64,000 nucleotides of DNA from Nitrincola sp048264025 (GCF_048264025.1 NZ_JBLXDN010000012.1:56872-120871), one strand, 5' to 3'; counted from the first letter of the stretch, positions 49,450-59,676 are shown. Made by a program: numbers and translations. The notes: a model not told the origin generated them from the letters alone.

Positions 49450-51809
49450 GCGGACTCCCACTCGGCCAGCTGCTGCAGAAAAGCAGCCTCATCCATCACG
49501 GGCACACCCAGCTTTTCCGCTTTGGCCAGTTTTGAGCCAGCGCCAGGGCCTGCCACCAGCATGTGCGTCTTGCCAGACACACTGCCACTGACCTTGGCAC
49601 CCAGTGCCAACAAGCGATCCTTGGCTTCATCACGGGTCATCTGCTCCAGCGTGCCAGTCAACACCCAGGTTTGTCCCAGCAAAGGCTGAGTGTTTGCGCC
49701 TGCCGTTTCTTTGACCTCGGACTCCCAGTGCATGCCAAAGTCACGCAGTTGCTGTTCCAGACGACGGACCTGCTCAACCCACAGTGCATTGCTCAGACAC
49801 TGCATAACGCCATCACGCGCCTTGCGACTCAACTTGGGGATTTCGGCCAGCACGGACTCATCTGCCGCCAACAGGGGCTCAAGGGCTTTGAAATAGCCAG
49901 CCAGGGCCTCTGCGCCAGTTTTGGCGACACCTGGAATATCCATGCGCAGCAACAGCTGATCCAGCCCTATGGCACCTTGCAGCGCCACTGCAATATCCGC
50001 CTCATTCTGCAGCTGGATACCCTGCTCCAGCAGATCATCCAGCGCCTGGCGGTTATGCTCGTCCTGCATGAAGTTGTGTATTTCATGACCCACTTCCAGA
50101 CCAATATCCGGCAACCAGGTCAGTAACAGCGGTTCGGCTTCGCGCAGTCGTTGCAGAGTACCCAATTGGGCTGCCAGAGTACGTGCAGTGCCCTCACCCA
50201 CTTCAGGAATGCCCAGAGCATAGATAAAGCGCGCGAGTTCGACCTCACGGCTGGCAGCAATGGCGTTGACCAGGTTCTCGGATGACAACTGAGCAAAGCC
50301 TTCCAGCGCCAGTACTTGATCCACTGTCAGGCGATACAGGTCTGCCGGGGAGCGCACCAGCTCGTTTTGAACCAACAGCTCAATATTCTTTTCGCCCAGA
50401 CCGTCAATATCCATCGCCTTGCGCGACACAAAGTGGATCAGCGCCTGAATCAATTGCGCCTGACAGGACAAACGGCCAACGCAGCGGTACACCGAGCCTT
50501 CGCTGTGCTGCTCACGCCCCTTGCCGCGTTTAACCAGACGCACACGTTCTACATCCGCACCACACACGGGGCAGTGCTCAGGAATCAGAACCTCGGTTTC
50601 CTCACCGGTGCGCTTCTCTAGCTGCACCGCTGCAATCTGGGGAATCACATCACCGGCACGGCGCACGATAACCCAATCCCCGGCGCGCACACCCAGGCGA
50701 GCGATTTCGTCCATGTTATGCAGGGTGGCATTGCTGACCGTGACGCCCCCCACAAATACCGGCTCCAGACGTGCCACCGGCGTAATCGCACCGGTACGGC
50801 CAACCTGAAACTCGACCGCATTCAGCCGGGTCGCTTCTTCCTGTGCCGGAAACTTGTGGGCAATGGCCCAGCGCGGCGCACGGGCGATATAGCCAAGCTG
50901 CGTCTGCTGCTCCAAACGGTTGACCTTGAACACGATGCCATCGATGTCATAGGCCAATTGATCACGTCGCGCGGCAAGCTGCTCATAGTACTCGCGACAA
51001 CCTGCCAGGCCTTGTACGACACGCATTTCGCTGTTGATCTTCAGCCCCCACAGGTTCAACTGCTGCAGGCGCTCGGCATGGCGGTCGGGCAAATCGCCAC
51101 CTTCGACAACACCGGTGCTGTAACAGCAGAACTCCAGCGGGCGTCTGGCTGTCACCGACGGATCAAGTTGACGCAGGCTGCCCGCGGCGGCATTGCGCGG
51201 GTTCACAAAGGTTTTTTCATCCGCCGCTCGCGCCAGTTCATTGAGCTGCTCAAAACCGGCACGGGGCATGTAGATCTCGCCACGGACCTCCAGACGTTCC
51301 GGCCAGCCAGTGCTCATAAGACGCAGCGGCACAGAAGGCAGGGTACGTACGTTCAGGGTAATATCTTCCCCAGTGGTGCCATCGCCACGGGTTGCAGCAC
51401 GCACCAGACGCCCCTGCTCATACATCAGGCTGACGGCGATGCCATCCAGCTTGGGCTCACAGGCAATTTCCAGGCCGGCGGTATCATCCAGCTCCAGGCG
51501 CTCACCGATACGTTTGATAAAAGCGGCCATATCTTCATCATTGAAGGCGTTATCCAGTGACAACATGGGCTGCTCATGGCGCACTTCGGCAAAACCGGTA
51601 TCCGGCTTTTTCCCGACACGCTGAGTGGGGGAATCTGGCGTCACCAGCTCGGGGTATTCAGCCTCAAGTGCCTTCAATTCCTGAAACAGTCGATCGTACT
51701 CACTGTCAGTGACGCTGGGCTCATCCAGGACATAATAACGATAGTTGTGCGCTTCGAGCTCGCTGCGCAGCGACTCGGCACGTTCAATTACAGAAGCGGG
51801 AAGGGTCAT
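49446..51809 (-). CDS. ligA: NAD+-dependent DNA ligase
   Basis: The 787-residue LigA seals nicks during replication and repair. It has the Ia domain, the adenylation motif CEPKLDGIAVSL with its catalytic lysine near residue 121, the OB fold, the zinc-binding cysteines (CPVCGADVERV and CVGRLSCQAQ), helix-hairpin-helix repeats and a C-terminal BRCT domain (about 695-785). It is about 115 residues longer than the E. coli enzyme, in line with Pseudomonas homologues. It lies downstream of zipA, its usual partner, but a terminator-like hairpin separates them. Confidence 0.98.
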   Translation of the reverse strand: MTLPASVIERAESLRSELEAHNYRYYVLDEPSVTDSEYDRLFQELKALEAEYPELVTPDSPTQRVGKKPDTGFAEVRHEQPMLSLDNAFNDEDMAAFIKRIGERLELDDTAGLEIACEPKLDGIAVSLMYEQGRLVRAATRGDGTTGEDITLNVRTLPSVPLRLMSTGWPERLEVRGEIYMPRAGFEQLNELARAADEKTFVNPRNAAAGSLRQLDPSVTARRPLEFCCYSTGVVEGGDLPDRHAERLQQLNLWGLKINSEMRVVQGLAGCREYYEQLAARRDQLAYDIDGIVFKVNRLEQQTQLGYIARAPRWAIAHKFPAQEEATRLNAVEFQVGRTGAITPVARLEPVFVGGVTVSNATLHNMDEIARLGVRAGDWVIVRRAGDVIPQIAAVQLEKRTGEETEVLIPEHCPVCGADVERVRLVKRGKGREQHSEGSVYRCVGRLSCQAQLIQALIHFVSRKAMDIDGLGEKNIELLVQNELVRSPADLYRLTVDQVLALEGFAQLSSENLVNAIAASREVELARFIYALGIPEVGEGTARTLAAQLGTLQRLREAEPLLLTWLPDIGLEVGHEIHNFMQDEHNRQALDDLLEQGIQLQNEADIAVALQGAIGLDQLLLRMDIPGVAKTGAEALAGYFKALEPLLAADESVLAEIPKLSRKARDGVMQCLSNALWVEQVRRLEQQLRDFGMHWESEVKETAGANTQPLLGQTWVLTGTLEQMTRDEAKDRLLALGAKVSGSVSGKTHMLVAGPGAGSKLAKAEKLGVPVMDEAAFLQQLAEWESA

Positions 51810-51833
51810 GTCTGTGGATATCTTAAGTCGGTT

Positions 51834-51863
51834 AAAAACAAAAACGGGCCTTAATTGACCCGT
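51834..51863 (-). terminator. Terminator between zipA and ligA
   Basis: On the minus strand ACGGG (51863-51859) pairs with CCCGT (51848-51844), and a T-rich run TTTTTGTTTTT follows (51844-51834). The left arm overlaps the last codons of zipA. The stem is short, so partial termination is likely. Confidence 0.6.
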
Positions 51864-53224
51864 CGTTGCCGCTGATGCATCTGAAACTCTCGGATGCGTT
51901 CGCGATAATGTTCCTTGGTCTGGGGCCTCATCACCGAGCGATCTTCATCGATCAGTTCACCATTAAGGTGTTTGGCCAGCGTTTCCGCTGTGGCGAGCAT
52001 GCACTCATAGGCCGTCATCGGGTCCTGAGGCTCACTCATGGACATGAAGAAGGTAACGGCAGGCGTCTCCAGTGCATCCATGTTATCCGGGTCGAAGGTC
52101 CCCGGTGCTACGGCATTGGCCATACTGAACTGGATTGGAGAGCCCGGCGAGCTGTCCTCAGCACGGTGGTAAATCGACATATCACCCCAGTCCATACCAC
52201 AGGCATCGACTATCTTGCCCAACGCAGGTCCAGGCAGGCGTTCACCGTTACGGCCAACCACCGTGATCACCAGCACATGCTCGGGATCCGGCATAGACGC
52301 CCGCTTGGGCCCCTGTTTCACAACGGGCGCTGCGTCTTCAGGCTGAGTGGGCTCTTCAACACTGGCGGCCTGTTGTTCAGGCTCTACAGTCGGCTCAGGT
52401 GCGGTATCAAATTCCGGCTCTATTCGCGCACCGGTGTCGGCAACCGGTTCAATAATCGGCTCCACTGCGCTCAGTGAGCTTGCTTCCGGCTGGACGGACT
52501 CCTCACGTTCAACTTCGCGCTCAAAGGAGTCACGGTAGGCTGCCAGGGTATCATCCGGCAGATCCGTGCCGATCTGATCAAACAGCGTCGGGATCGGTTG
52601 ATCCAGGTCCAGCCCCAACTCATGCTGGGAGTCCGCGTCCCTGGCTTCTGAATATACCGGTAGCGGTTCTTCCTTCAGCGGATAGTCCATCTCCAACGCC
52701 GAACCCTGAAGGTCACCACGATCAACGGCCTGCAGGAGTTCGTCGTCATTGCGGGCAGCGACTTCCGGCTCAGCAAACAGAGGCTCAGGACTGGGCTCTT
52801 CGATCACGGGAGCAGGCGTAGCAACCGGTTTAGCATCAGGCTTGCGCGAGCGTGACTTGCTCCGACCACGCGCAGCCGAGGCTTCCTCACGCGTCGGAAT
52901 ATCATCAAACAGGGGATCCATTTCGGTCAGCTCGGGGATTGCATCGACCGAGGGCTCAAGACTGGGCTCCACCCGCTCCTTACTGCGCATGGAAGGCGGC
53001 TGAGCGGGTGGCATCTCTGCCCCCTGACGCTTGCGCGCGCCACCATTGGGCAGCTCAGGATTATGTCCATCGCCGCCGCCATCACCCAATTCCGACAGGG
53101 TTCGGTCAATTTCCAGCTTGAGTCGACTGCGGTTGGCACTGACGCGCCGCCAGCCGTCCACCAGAATCAGTATTACAATCAGTACACCGCCGATGATTAG
53201 CCATTCGCGCAGACTGATATCCAT
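51851..53224 (-). CDS. zipA: Cell division protein ZipA
   Basis: The 457-residue ZipA anchors FtsZ to the membrane. The N-terminal helix (LREWLIIGGVLIVILILVDG) is followed by a very long acidic, Pro/Glu-rich linker (about 35-310) and the C-terminal FtsZ-binding domain (about 315-450: HVLVITVVGRNGERLPG, IYHRAED, FSMANAVAPGTFD). It is longer than the E. coli protein because of the linker. smc, its usual upstream neighbour, is replaced by the ccm operon. Confidence 0.95.
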   Translation of the reverse strand: MDISLREWLIIGGVLIVILILVDGWRRVSANRSRLKLEIDRTLSELGDGGGDGHNPELPNGGARKRQGAEMPPAQPPSMRSKERVEPSLEPSVDAIPELTEMDPLFDDIPTREEASAARGRSKSRSRKPDAKPVATPAPVIEEPSPEPLFAEPEVAARNDDELLQAVDRGDLQGSALEMDYPLKEEPLPVYSEARDADSQHELGLDLDQPIPTLFDQIGTDLPDDTLAAYRDSFEREVEREESVQPEASSLSAVEPIIEPVADTGARIEPEFDTAPEPTVEPEQQAASVEEPTQPEDAAPVVKQGPKRASMPDPEHVLVITVVGRNGERLPGPALGKIVDACGMDWGDMSIYHRAEDSSPGSPIQFSMANAVAPGTFDPDNMDALETPAVTFFMSMSEPQDPMTAYECMLATAETLAKHLNGELIDEDRSVMRPQTKEHYRERIREFQMHQRQRRVN

Positions 53225-53259
53225 ATTTTCGCCTTACCCTGTTAATAAACGCCCGTGCC

Positions 53260-54504
53260 TTACTTTAACACTTGGTCGATCACCAGTGAAACAGGCGCCT
53301 CGCGGCCTCGCGTCGCAACCGGACTTTGTGTTCCTTCCAGGTCACCCGCCTGAGGCTGTGGCTGCCCCGAAAGGCTAATGCGCGCGCTGATTTCCACTTG
53401 ATCATGCATCGACAGACGGGCCTGCGGCGCCATCGCCATGGCATCTGTCAGTTCCAACTCTAGCGGCAGATCCTTTACCTGACGCTTAACAGCCGCCAGT
53501 GGCATACGACCTCCCACAGGGCGGGCGAAGATAAACAGTGTTTGTTCGGGGTCAACCTGCTCCAGCAAGGCGGGATCCAGGCTTACCTGTACCTTAATGC
53601 TGGCCTGATTCATTTCAGGCACATCAGGCACCGGCTGACCGGCCGCGGCCAGTTGCTCTTGAGCACGGGCGATACCACTGCGCAGGGAATCCGCTGCTGT
53701 GCCATCGGCATTAATCAGTGCCTTACGCCAGTGCTCGATGGCAGCCAGATAGTTTTCCTGTTCAAAGGCATCAATACCCAGCAGCCCCAAGGCAGCAATT
53801 TCATAAGGTTCCAACGCCAGGGTGGCATTGATCTGCTCGCGGACCTGAGCATCCATGACCGCGTTATTGGCAAAGTACATTGCCTGTGCCAGCTGGCCCA
53901 TTACGCTGGCGTACTGAGGTGCGTCCTGCGGCAGGAAGTCGAGTACCTTGGCAAAGGCATCCCGCCCGGCTGCGTAATTACCCATGTTCATATGAGTATT
54001 CGCCAGCAGGTACCAGCCCTCGGGATTTTCAGGGTTCGCCGCCAACTCTTGTTCCAGAGATGCGATTGCCTGCTCCATGCTCATCTGACCGTTGGAGCCG
54101 GGCGGTGTATTCAATGCAATCTCCAGATCGGCAGCGCGACCCAGGTGGTTATACAGACCCAACGCAGCAGCCGGTATCATCAGAGCCAACAGAGTCACCG
54201 TCACCAGTTGCGCCTGCCCGACACGGGCGCGCTTGGGTGTTTCTGCAGCCGGTTCGTCTTCCGCGTCAATCAGCAGGTTGCGCTCCAGCTCCAGCTTTAG
54301 AGTGGCAAACTCCTGCTCGGCCAGAGTGCCTTGGCGGCGCTCATTTTCCAGCTCGTCCAGACGCTCACGGAAAATATCGATATTCTGCTGACGACGTTCG
54401 GTCGCCTCGCTGCGCGCAAGACGCTGATGACGCACCACCGGCGCAAACATGAACGCAATTGCGATCAGTGTCAGGACTGCGATACCGATCCAGAGTGTAC
54501 TCAT
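53260..54504 (-). CDS. ccmI: Cytochrome c maturation protein CcmI
   Basis: The 414-residue CcmI has two N-terminal membrane helices (about 1-20 and 95-115), then a TPR domain (LEQELAANPENPEGWYLLAN and following repeats, about 145-290) and a periplasmic C-terminal domain. It hands apocytochrome c to the haem lyase CcmFH. Its start overlaps the ccmH stop by 4 nt, and it ends the ccm operon. Confidence 0.93.
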   Translation of the reverse strand: MSTLWIGIAVLTLIAIAFMFAPVVRHQRLARSEATERRQQNIDIFRERLDELENERRQGTLAEQEFATLKLELERNLLIDAEDEPAAETPKRARVGQAQLVTVTLLALMIPAAALGLYNHLGRAADLEIALNTPPGSNGQMSMEQAIASLEQELAANPENPEGWYLLANTHMNMGNYAAGRDAFAKVLDFLPQDAPQYASVMGQLAQAMYFANNAVMDAQVREQINATLALEPYEIAALGLLGIDAFEQENYLAAIEHWRKALINADGTAADSLRSGIARAQEQLAAAGQPVPDVPEMNQASIKVQVSLDPALLEQVDPEQTLFIFARPVGGRMPLAAVKRQVKDLPLELELTDAMAMAPQARLSMHDQVEISARISLSGQPQPQAGDLEGTQSPVATRGREAPVSLVIDQVLK

Positions 54505-55022
54505 TGATCTTTTTCCTGTTGCAATAGCTTGTTCAGGCGCTCCGCCTCTTCCGGCGTCAGGCTCTCACTGGGGCGATAGCGCTCATCTTGCGCAGACGGG
54601 GCAGCAACGGCCGCATTCGTTTTCATGGCCTGTCGATTCCTGCGACTGCGGCTGATCAGGATTACCACCAGAATACCGATACCCAGCAAGACAAAAGGAC
54701 CGTACCAGAGCAGCCAGGTCGTGGTCGTCACGCGCGGACGGTAGAGCACGAACTCGCCATAGCGGGTCACCATGAAGTCGATAATGCTGTCGTCGGCCTC
54801 ACCCGCTTCCACCATACGATGGACCTCACGGCGCAAGTCGGCAGCCAGAGGGGCGTCAGAGTCGGCAATATTCTGATTCTGACACTTGGGACAACGCAGC
54901 TCGCCGGTCAGCTGATGGAAACGTTCCGCATTCTGGTCGTTGGAGAACTCGTAGGCATCAATCGCAGCCGAAGCCGAGAGCGGTGCCAGCAGGAGCAACC
55001 ACAGGCAGAGTTGTCTTATCAT
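54501..55022 (-). CDS. ccmH: Cytochrome c maturation protein CcmH
   Basis: 173 residues from the ATG at 55022, with a signal peptide (MIRQLCLWLLLLAPLSASA). The redox-active motif LRCPKCQNQNIADS reduces apocytochrome c before haem attachment, and a C-terminal membrane helix (LLWYGPFVLLGIGILVVILI) anchors it. A longer frame starting at 55073 is rejected because it lies inside ccmG. It overlaps ccmG and ccmI by 4 nt. Confidence 0.95.
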   Translation of the reverse strand: MIRQLCLWLLLLAPLSASAAIDAYEFSNDQNAERFHQLTGELRCPKCQNQNIADSDAPLAADLRREVHRMVEAGEADDSIIDFMVTRYGEFVLYRPRVTTTTWLLWYGPFVLLGIGILVVILISRSRRNRQAMKTNAAVAAPSAQDERYRPSESLTPEEAERLNKLLQQEKDQ

Positions 55023-55576
55023 CCCTGTGTCTCCGCACGAACCTGCTGCATCACTTGCTGCAAGGTCTTCCAAACGTTGGCATCAACGGCTCCCACGTGG
55101 CGGTAGCGTACGCGGCCCTCAGCATCCAGCACGTAGGTTTCAGGGGCACCGTAAACACCCATGTCCAGGCCAAGGGTACCGTTCTGATCCAGCACAACCG
55201 CTTTGTACGGATTGAGGTAACGACGCAGCCATTCACGCGCCTTACCCGGCTCATCCTTGTAATTGATGCCGTAGATGGTCACACCCTCATCCTGGGCCAA
55301 GCGGTTGAGGAAACCATGCTCTTCCTTACAGGTCGGGCACCAGGTTGCCCAGACATTCAGCAAGGATACCTCTCCCGACAGATCCGCCGGAGTCAGCATC
55401 TTGTCGGGCTCGGTCAAGGACGGCAGTTCAAACGTCGGCAATGGACGTTTCTTCTCTGCCAGCTCCGAAGGCAGCTCGGTCGGGTCCAGTGACAAACCAC
55501 GCCAGAGGAAAATGCCCAGCACCAGAAAGATCACCAGGGGGATAAAGGCAAACAGCTTACGGTTATTCATCTTCAC
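55019..55576 (-). CDS. ccmG: Thiol:disulfide interchange protein CcmG (DsbE)
   Basis: A 185-residue membrane-anchored thioredoxin-fold protein: N-terminal helix (LFAFIPLVIFLVLGIFLW), active site NVWATWCPTCKEEHGF and the cis-proline loop GAPETYVLD. It reduces CcmH or the apocytochrome in the periplasm. It lies 9 nt behind ccmF. Confidence 0.96.
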   Translation of the reverse strand: MKMNNRKLFAFIPLVIFLVLGIFLWRGLSLDPTELPSELAEKKRPLPTFELPSLTEPDKMLTPADLSGEVSLLNVWATWCPTCKEEHGFLNRLAQDEGVTIYGINYKDEPGKAREWLRRYLNPYKAVVLDQNGTLGLDMGVYGAPETYVLDAEGRVRYRHVGAVDANVWKTLQQVMQQVRAETQG

Positions 55577-55585
55577 CTCTCAGCA

Positions 55586-57547
55586 TCAGGCCGCTACGGC
55601 CGCACGACGTTTGCGGTAGCGCGGATCAGACGCTGCCAACAGGCCACCAAAGGTCATCAATAGACCACCCAGCCAGAGCCAGCGCACATAGGGTTTATAC
55701 TGCACACGTACCGCCCAGGCGCCGTTCTCCAGCGGTTCGCCCAACGCCACATAGAGGTCTCGGGTGAAGCCCGGGTCAATCGCGGCCTCGGTCATCACAT
55801 TACCGCGCGCAGTGTAGAGACGTTTTTCCGGATGCATTTCGGTATAAGGCTTACCATCACGCAGCACACGGATCTGCCCCTGATCCGAGGTGTAGTTCGG
55901 ACCTTCTACATGACGGTTACCGTCGTAGATGAAGGTGTACTCGCGGAAGGTAATGGAGTCACCCTGCTGCATGCGCAGGTCGCGCTGTTCACTGTAGATG
56001 GATACCAGTGCCACACCCACTACCAGTACAGCCACACCCAGGTGAGCCAGCACCATGCCATAGTAACTGCGCGTCTGTTTGAACAGACCCGCCAGTTTCT
56101 CGCGGCGATGGCGGAGACGGTTATAGAGATCACGTACACCGCTGAGCACGACCCACCAGGCCAGCACCAGCCCCAGAGTGACCCAAGGCTTGAGTTCAGC
56201 GGCAAACAGCCAGGTAGATCCGACACCCAATACCAGTGCGACAACTCCCGGCAACCACAGCTGCTGCACCAGCATACTCAGCTGCATCTGCTTCCAGCGA
56301 CTGATCACGCCGATGCCCATAAACACCACCAGTATTGCGCCTAGGGGTACAAACAGAGCGTTAAAATATGGAGGACCTACCGATAGTTTGCCCATGCCCA
56401 GCGCATCGACAATCAACGGGTAGATTGTACCCAACAGCACCATGGCACAGGACACCACCAACAAAACATTGTTCACCAGCAGCAGGCTCTCGCGCGACAG
56501 CAATGCAAAGCTGGATTCACTGCGCATCTGACCGGCACGCAGGGCATACAGCAACAGGGAACCACCGATCACCACCGCCAGCATTACCAGAATAAACAGG
56601 CCACGCTCAGGATCGGAGGCAAAGGCATGTACCGAGGTCAGGACACCGGAACGTACCAGGAAGGTTCCCAACAGACTCAGTGAGAAGGCAAAGATCGCCA
56701 GCAGTACTGTCCAGCTCTTGAATACACCACGTTTCTCGGTGACCGCCAGACTGTGAATCAGCGCGGTACCCACCAGCCAGGGCATCAGAGAAGCGTTTTC
56801 GACCGGATCCCAGAACCACCAGCCGCCCCAGCCAAGCTCGTAATACGCCCACCAGCTGCCCAGCGCGATACCCAAGGTCAAAAATGCCCAGGCCACAGAC
56901 GTCCAGGGACGTGACCAACGCGCCCAGGCCGCGTCCAAACGGCCACTCAACAGAGCCGCAATGGCAAAAGCGAAGGAAACTGCGAAGCCTACGTAGCCCA
57001 TATACAGCATCGGCGGATGCACGATCAGGCCGAAGTCCTGCAGCAGCGGGTTCAAGTCAGCACCTTCTTGCGGGAAAGCCGGCAGGTGGCGCTCGAACGG
57101 GCTGGAGGTAAACAGGATAAACAGATAGAAACCAATTGAAATCCAGCCCATCACCGCCAGTACGCGGGCGATAATATCCTGCGGCAGGTTCTCGCTTTTA
57201 ATCGCCACGGCCAGCGTCCAGGCCGACAAAATCAGAGCCCACAGCAATAGCGACCCTTCATGACCACCCCAAACTGCACTCAGGCGGTAGTACCAGGGCA
57301 ATGCCGAGTTGGAGTTACTGGCCACATAGGCAACCGAGAAATCGTTGTACAGGAAGGACCAGCTCAGGCAGATAAAACTGAACAGCGTGAACAGGAACAT
57401 GCCCTTGCTAAGCGGACGGGCAAAACTCATCCAGAGCACATTCCCGCGGGTGGCACCCACCATGGGGACCACGGCCAGGAGTACAGACAAACACAAAGCT
57501 AGAATCAGGGCGAATTCACCCAGCTCAGGAACGACCATATCGATCAT
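55586..57547 (-). CDS. ccmF: Haem lyase subunit CcmF
   Basis: The 653-residue membrane protein carries the tryptophan-rich haem-handling motif WGGWWFWDPVENASLMPW near residue 235, with about 15 hydrophobic segments and the periplasmic histidines expected for haem ligation. It attaches haem to apocytochrome c with CcmH and CcmI. It overlaps ccmE by 4 nt. Confidence 0.97.
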   Translation of the reverse strand: MIDMVVPELGEFALILALCLSVLLAVVPMVGATRGNVLWMSFARPLSKGMFLFTLFSFICLSWSFLYNDFSVAYVASNSNSALPWYYRLSAVWGGHEGSLLLWALILSAWTLAVAIKSENLPQDIIARVLAVMGWISIGFYLFILFTSSPFERHLPAFPQEGADLNPLLQDFGLIVHPPMLYMGYVGFAVSFAFAIAALLSGRLDAAWARWSRPWTSVAWAFLTLGIALGSWWAYYELGWGGWWFWDPVENASLMPWLVGTALIHSLAVTEKRGVFKSWTVLLAIFAFSLSLLGTFLVRSGVLTSVHAFASDPERGLFILVMLAVVIGGSLLLYALRAGQMRSESSFALLSRESLLLVNNVLLVVSCAMVLLGTIYPLIVDALGMGKLSVGPPYFNALFVPLGAILVVFMGIGVISRWKQMQLSMLVQQLWLPGVVALVLGVGSTWLFAAELKPWVTLGLVLAWWVVLSGVRDLYNRLRHRREKLAGLFKQTRSYYGMVLAHLGVAVLVVGVALVSIYSEQRDLRMQQGDSITFREYTFIYDGNRHVEGPNYTSDQGQIRVLRDGKPYTEMHPEKRLYTARGNVMTEAAIDPGFTRDLYVALGEPLENGAWAVRVQYKPYVRWLWLGGLLMTFGGLLAASDPRYRKRRAAVAA

Positions 57548-58005
57548 TTGTTAAACTCCTGACCTTCAGGCTTCGGCATTTTGCCTGCTTTTTCGAGCGC
57601 TTCGGCAACTTCTGGCGGCATGTAGTTTTCATCATGCTTGGCCAGCACTTCTACCGCGTTCAATACACCCTTTTCATTCAGGGAACCCTGAGCCACGATA
57701 CCCTGACCTTCACGGAACAGGTCCGGCAAAATACCGGTGTACTCAACGGTTACGGTCTTGTCGTAGTCGGTAATATCAAAGCGCACAAAGAGAGAGTTCG
57801 GATCACGCTGGACACTGCCATCTACCACCATGCCACCGGCACGGATACGGGTATCCTGTGGTGCTTCACCCGCTGCTATCTGGGTTGGGGAATAGAACAG
57901 ATTGATATTCTGGCTCAGTGCGAACATGGTCAGCCCCACAGCGACACTGACGCCGACAACGATAAATAGCACGATGATCAGGCGTTGTTTGCGTTTCGGT
58001 GTCAT
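57544..58005 (-). CDS. ccmE: Haem chaperone CcmE
   Basis: The 153-residue CcmE has one N-terminal helix and a periplasmic beta-barrel (GGMVVDGSVQRD, VEYTGILPDLFREGQGIVAQG). The haem-binding histidine is in VLAKHDENYMPPEV. It carries haem covalently from CcmC to CcmF. Overlaps with ccmD and ccmF are 4 nt each. Confidence 0.97.
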   Translation of the reverse strand: MTPKRKQRLIIVLFIVVGVSVAVGLTMFALSQNINLFYSPTQIAAGEAPQDTRIRAGGMVVDGSVQRDPNSLFVRFDITDYDKTVTVEYTGILPDLFREGQGIVAQGSLNEKGVLNAVEVLAKHDENYMPPEVAEALEKAGKMPKPEGQEFNK

Positions 58006-58184
58006 TGAGCATTCTCCTCACGGCGCAGACGGCGTTTCTGCTCCGCCAGCAAGCGGTTACGTTGCAACCAGGGCAGTACCAGGTTCATCAATATGACGGC
58101 GACGCCCAATCCATAGCTAAGCCAGACATAGAGCCCGTGGCCACCCATGGCCAGGAACTCGGAAAAACTGCTAAAACTCACCAC
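58002..58184 (-). CDS. ccmD: CcmD, small membrane subunit of the haem exporter
   Basis: 60 residues with a single helix preceded by the conserved FLAMGGHGLYVWLSYG and followed by a basic tail (RNRLLAEQKRRLRR). It helps release haem-loaded CcmE from CcmABC. It starts 4 nt after ccmC. Confidence 0.94.
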   Translation of the reverse strand: MVSFSSFSEFLAMGGHGLYVWLSYGLGVAVILMNLVLPWLQRNRLLAEQKRRLRREENAQ

Positions 58185-58188
58185 AACC

Positions 58189-58944
58189 TCACTGCTTGCT
58201 CAGGAGTTCACGCACCCAACCGGTGCGTCGCTCACGCCAGACGATTTCATTGCGCAGTCGCATCATCAGACAGACCGCAAAGAGACAGTAGAAGCCCACC
58301 ACCATCACCAGCAATGGCACCCACATCTCGGCAGGCATGGCCGGCTTTTCCGTCAATGTGAACGTGGCCGGCTGGTGCAGCGTATTCCACCACTCCACCG
58401 AATACTTGATGATCGGGATGTTGACGACCCCCACCAGCGACAGAACCGCCGATGCCTGCGCAGCAGTGGACTCGTTTTCGATGGCAGAGTTCAATGCCAT
58501 CACCCCGAGGTAGAGGAAAAACAGGATCAGCATGGAGGTCAGACGCGCATCCCACACCCACCAGGAGCCCCAGGTCGGTTTGCCCCAGATGGCACCGGTT
58601 GCCAGTGCCAATACGGCCATGGTTGCACCGATAGGCGCTGCGCTTTTGAGCACCATGTCCGCCACTTTCATCTTCCAGATCAAAGCGATAGCGCCAGCCA
58701 GAGCCATCAGCATATAGGCCGATTGAGCCAGTATGGCGGCAGGCACATGCAGGTAAATAATGCGGAAACTGTTACCTTGCTGGTAGTCGGCCGGAGCAAA
58801 CAGCAACGCCCAAATGGTTCCACCAATCAAAGCCAGGCCTGCAACCAGTGCAAACCAGGGCAGGAGCTTACCGGTGATCTGGTAACACCAGCGTGGTGAG
58901 GCCAGCTGGTAGAACCAGCGCGGCATCCAATTTTTATCCGCCAT
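58189..58944 (-). CDS. ccmC: Haem delivery protein CcmC
   Basis: A 251-residue six-helix membrane protein with the signature GSWWVWDARLTSMLILFFL, which presents haem to CcmE. Histidines flanking this motif (YLHVPAA and the C-terminal EWWNTLHQ) are in place as ligands. Confidence 0.97.
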   Translation of the reverse strand: MADKNWMPRWFYQLASPRWCYQITGKLLPWFALVAGLALIGGTIWALLFAPADYQQGNSFRIIYLHVPAAILAQSAYMLMALAGAIALIWKMKVADMVLKSAAPIGATMAVLALATGAIWGKPTWGSWWVWDARLTSMLILFFLYLGVMALNSAIENESTAAQASAVLSLVGVVNIPIIKYSVEWWNTLHQPATFTLTEKPAMPAEMWVPLLVMVVGFYCLFAVCLMMRLRNEIVWRERRTGWVRELLSKQ

Positions 58945-58962
58945 AACGTCTCTTTATTAGTC

Positions 58963-59676
58963 TTAGCTACTCATGGATATTCGCAGTGCGGCGCTGATCG
59001 CCAGCGGCGCAAGACCCAGTGCCAGGGCCAACAGGGCACCCAGCAGTGCAAGGTAACCTCCCAGCGGCAAACCGGTTACGGCGGCCTGCACAGCACTGGA
59101 GCCAAAAATCAGTACTGGAATGTACAAGGGCAATACCAGCAGCGAAATCAACACCCCACCCTTGCGTAAACCAACCGTCAAGGCCGCGCCGATAGCGCCG
59201 ACCAGACTCAAAGTGGGCGTACCCAGCAATAGACTCAGCATCAACCCCGGCATGCCATCACCGGGTAAAAACAGCATCATGCCAAGCAACGGCGCCATCA
59301 GGGTCAATGCCAGTCCTGTCACACTCCAATGTGCCAACACCTTGGCCAGCACCACGACAAACAGCGGCTGCGGACTCAGCAACAGCTGTTCCAGCGAGCC
59401 GTCTTCAAAATCGGATCGGAACAGGGCATCCATCGACAGCAAGGTCGCCAGCAACGCAGCGACCCAAACTACACCCGGTGCCAGCTGCGACAGAAATCCC
59501 GGTTCGGGGCTCACACCCAACGGAAACAGAGTTGCCACCATCAGGAAGAAGATCAGCGGATTGACCAGATCACTCTTGCGCCGAAAGGACAGCAGATACT
59601 CGCGTCGGCAGGTGGCCCAGAACAGTCCCAACAGGCTTTGCTGCCGCGGCTCACCGGGGTTAGTCAGCATTGTCAT
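58963..59676 (-). CDS. ccmB: ABC transporter membrane subunit CcmB
   Basis: 237 residues from the ATG at 59676, which overlaps the ccmA stop (ATGA) and is preferred to a start 18 nt upstream. It has six hydrophobic segments and the typical RREYLLSFRRKSDLVNPLIF opening. With CcmA it forms the ABC part of the CcmABCD complex. Confidence 0.95.
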   Translation of the reverse strand: MTMLTNPGEPRQQSLLGLFWATCRREYLLSFRRKSDLVNPLIFFLMVATLFPLGVSPEPGFLSQLAPGVVWVAALLATLLSMDALFRSDFEDGSLEQLLLSPQPLFVVVLAKVLAHWSVTGLALTLMAPLLGMMLFLPGDGMPGLMLSLLLGTPTLSLVGAIGAALTVGLRKGGVLISLLVLPLYIPVLIFGSSAVQAAVTGLPLGGYLALLGALLALALGLAPLAISAALRISMSS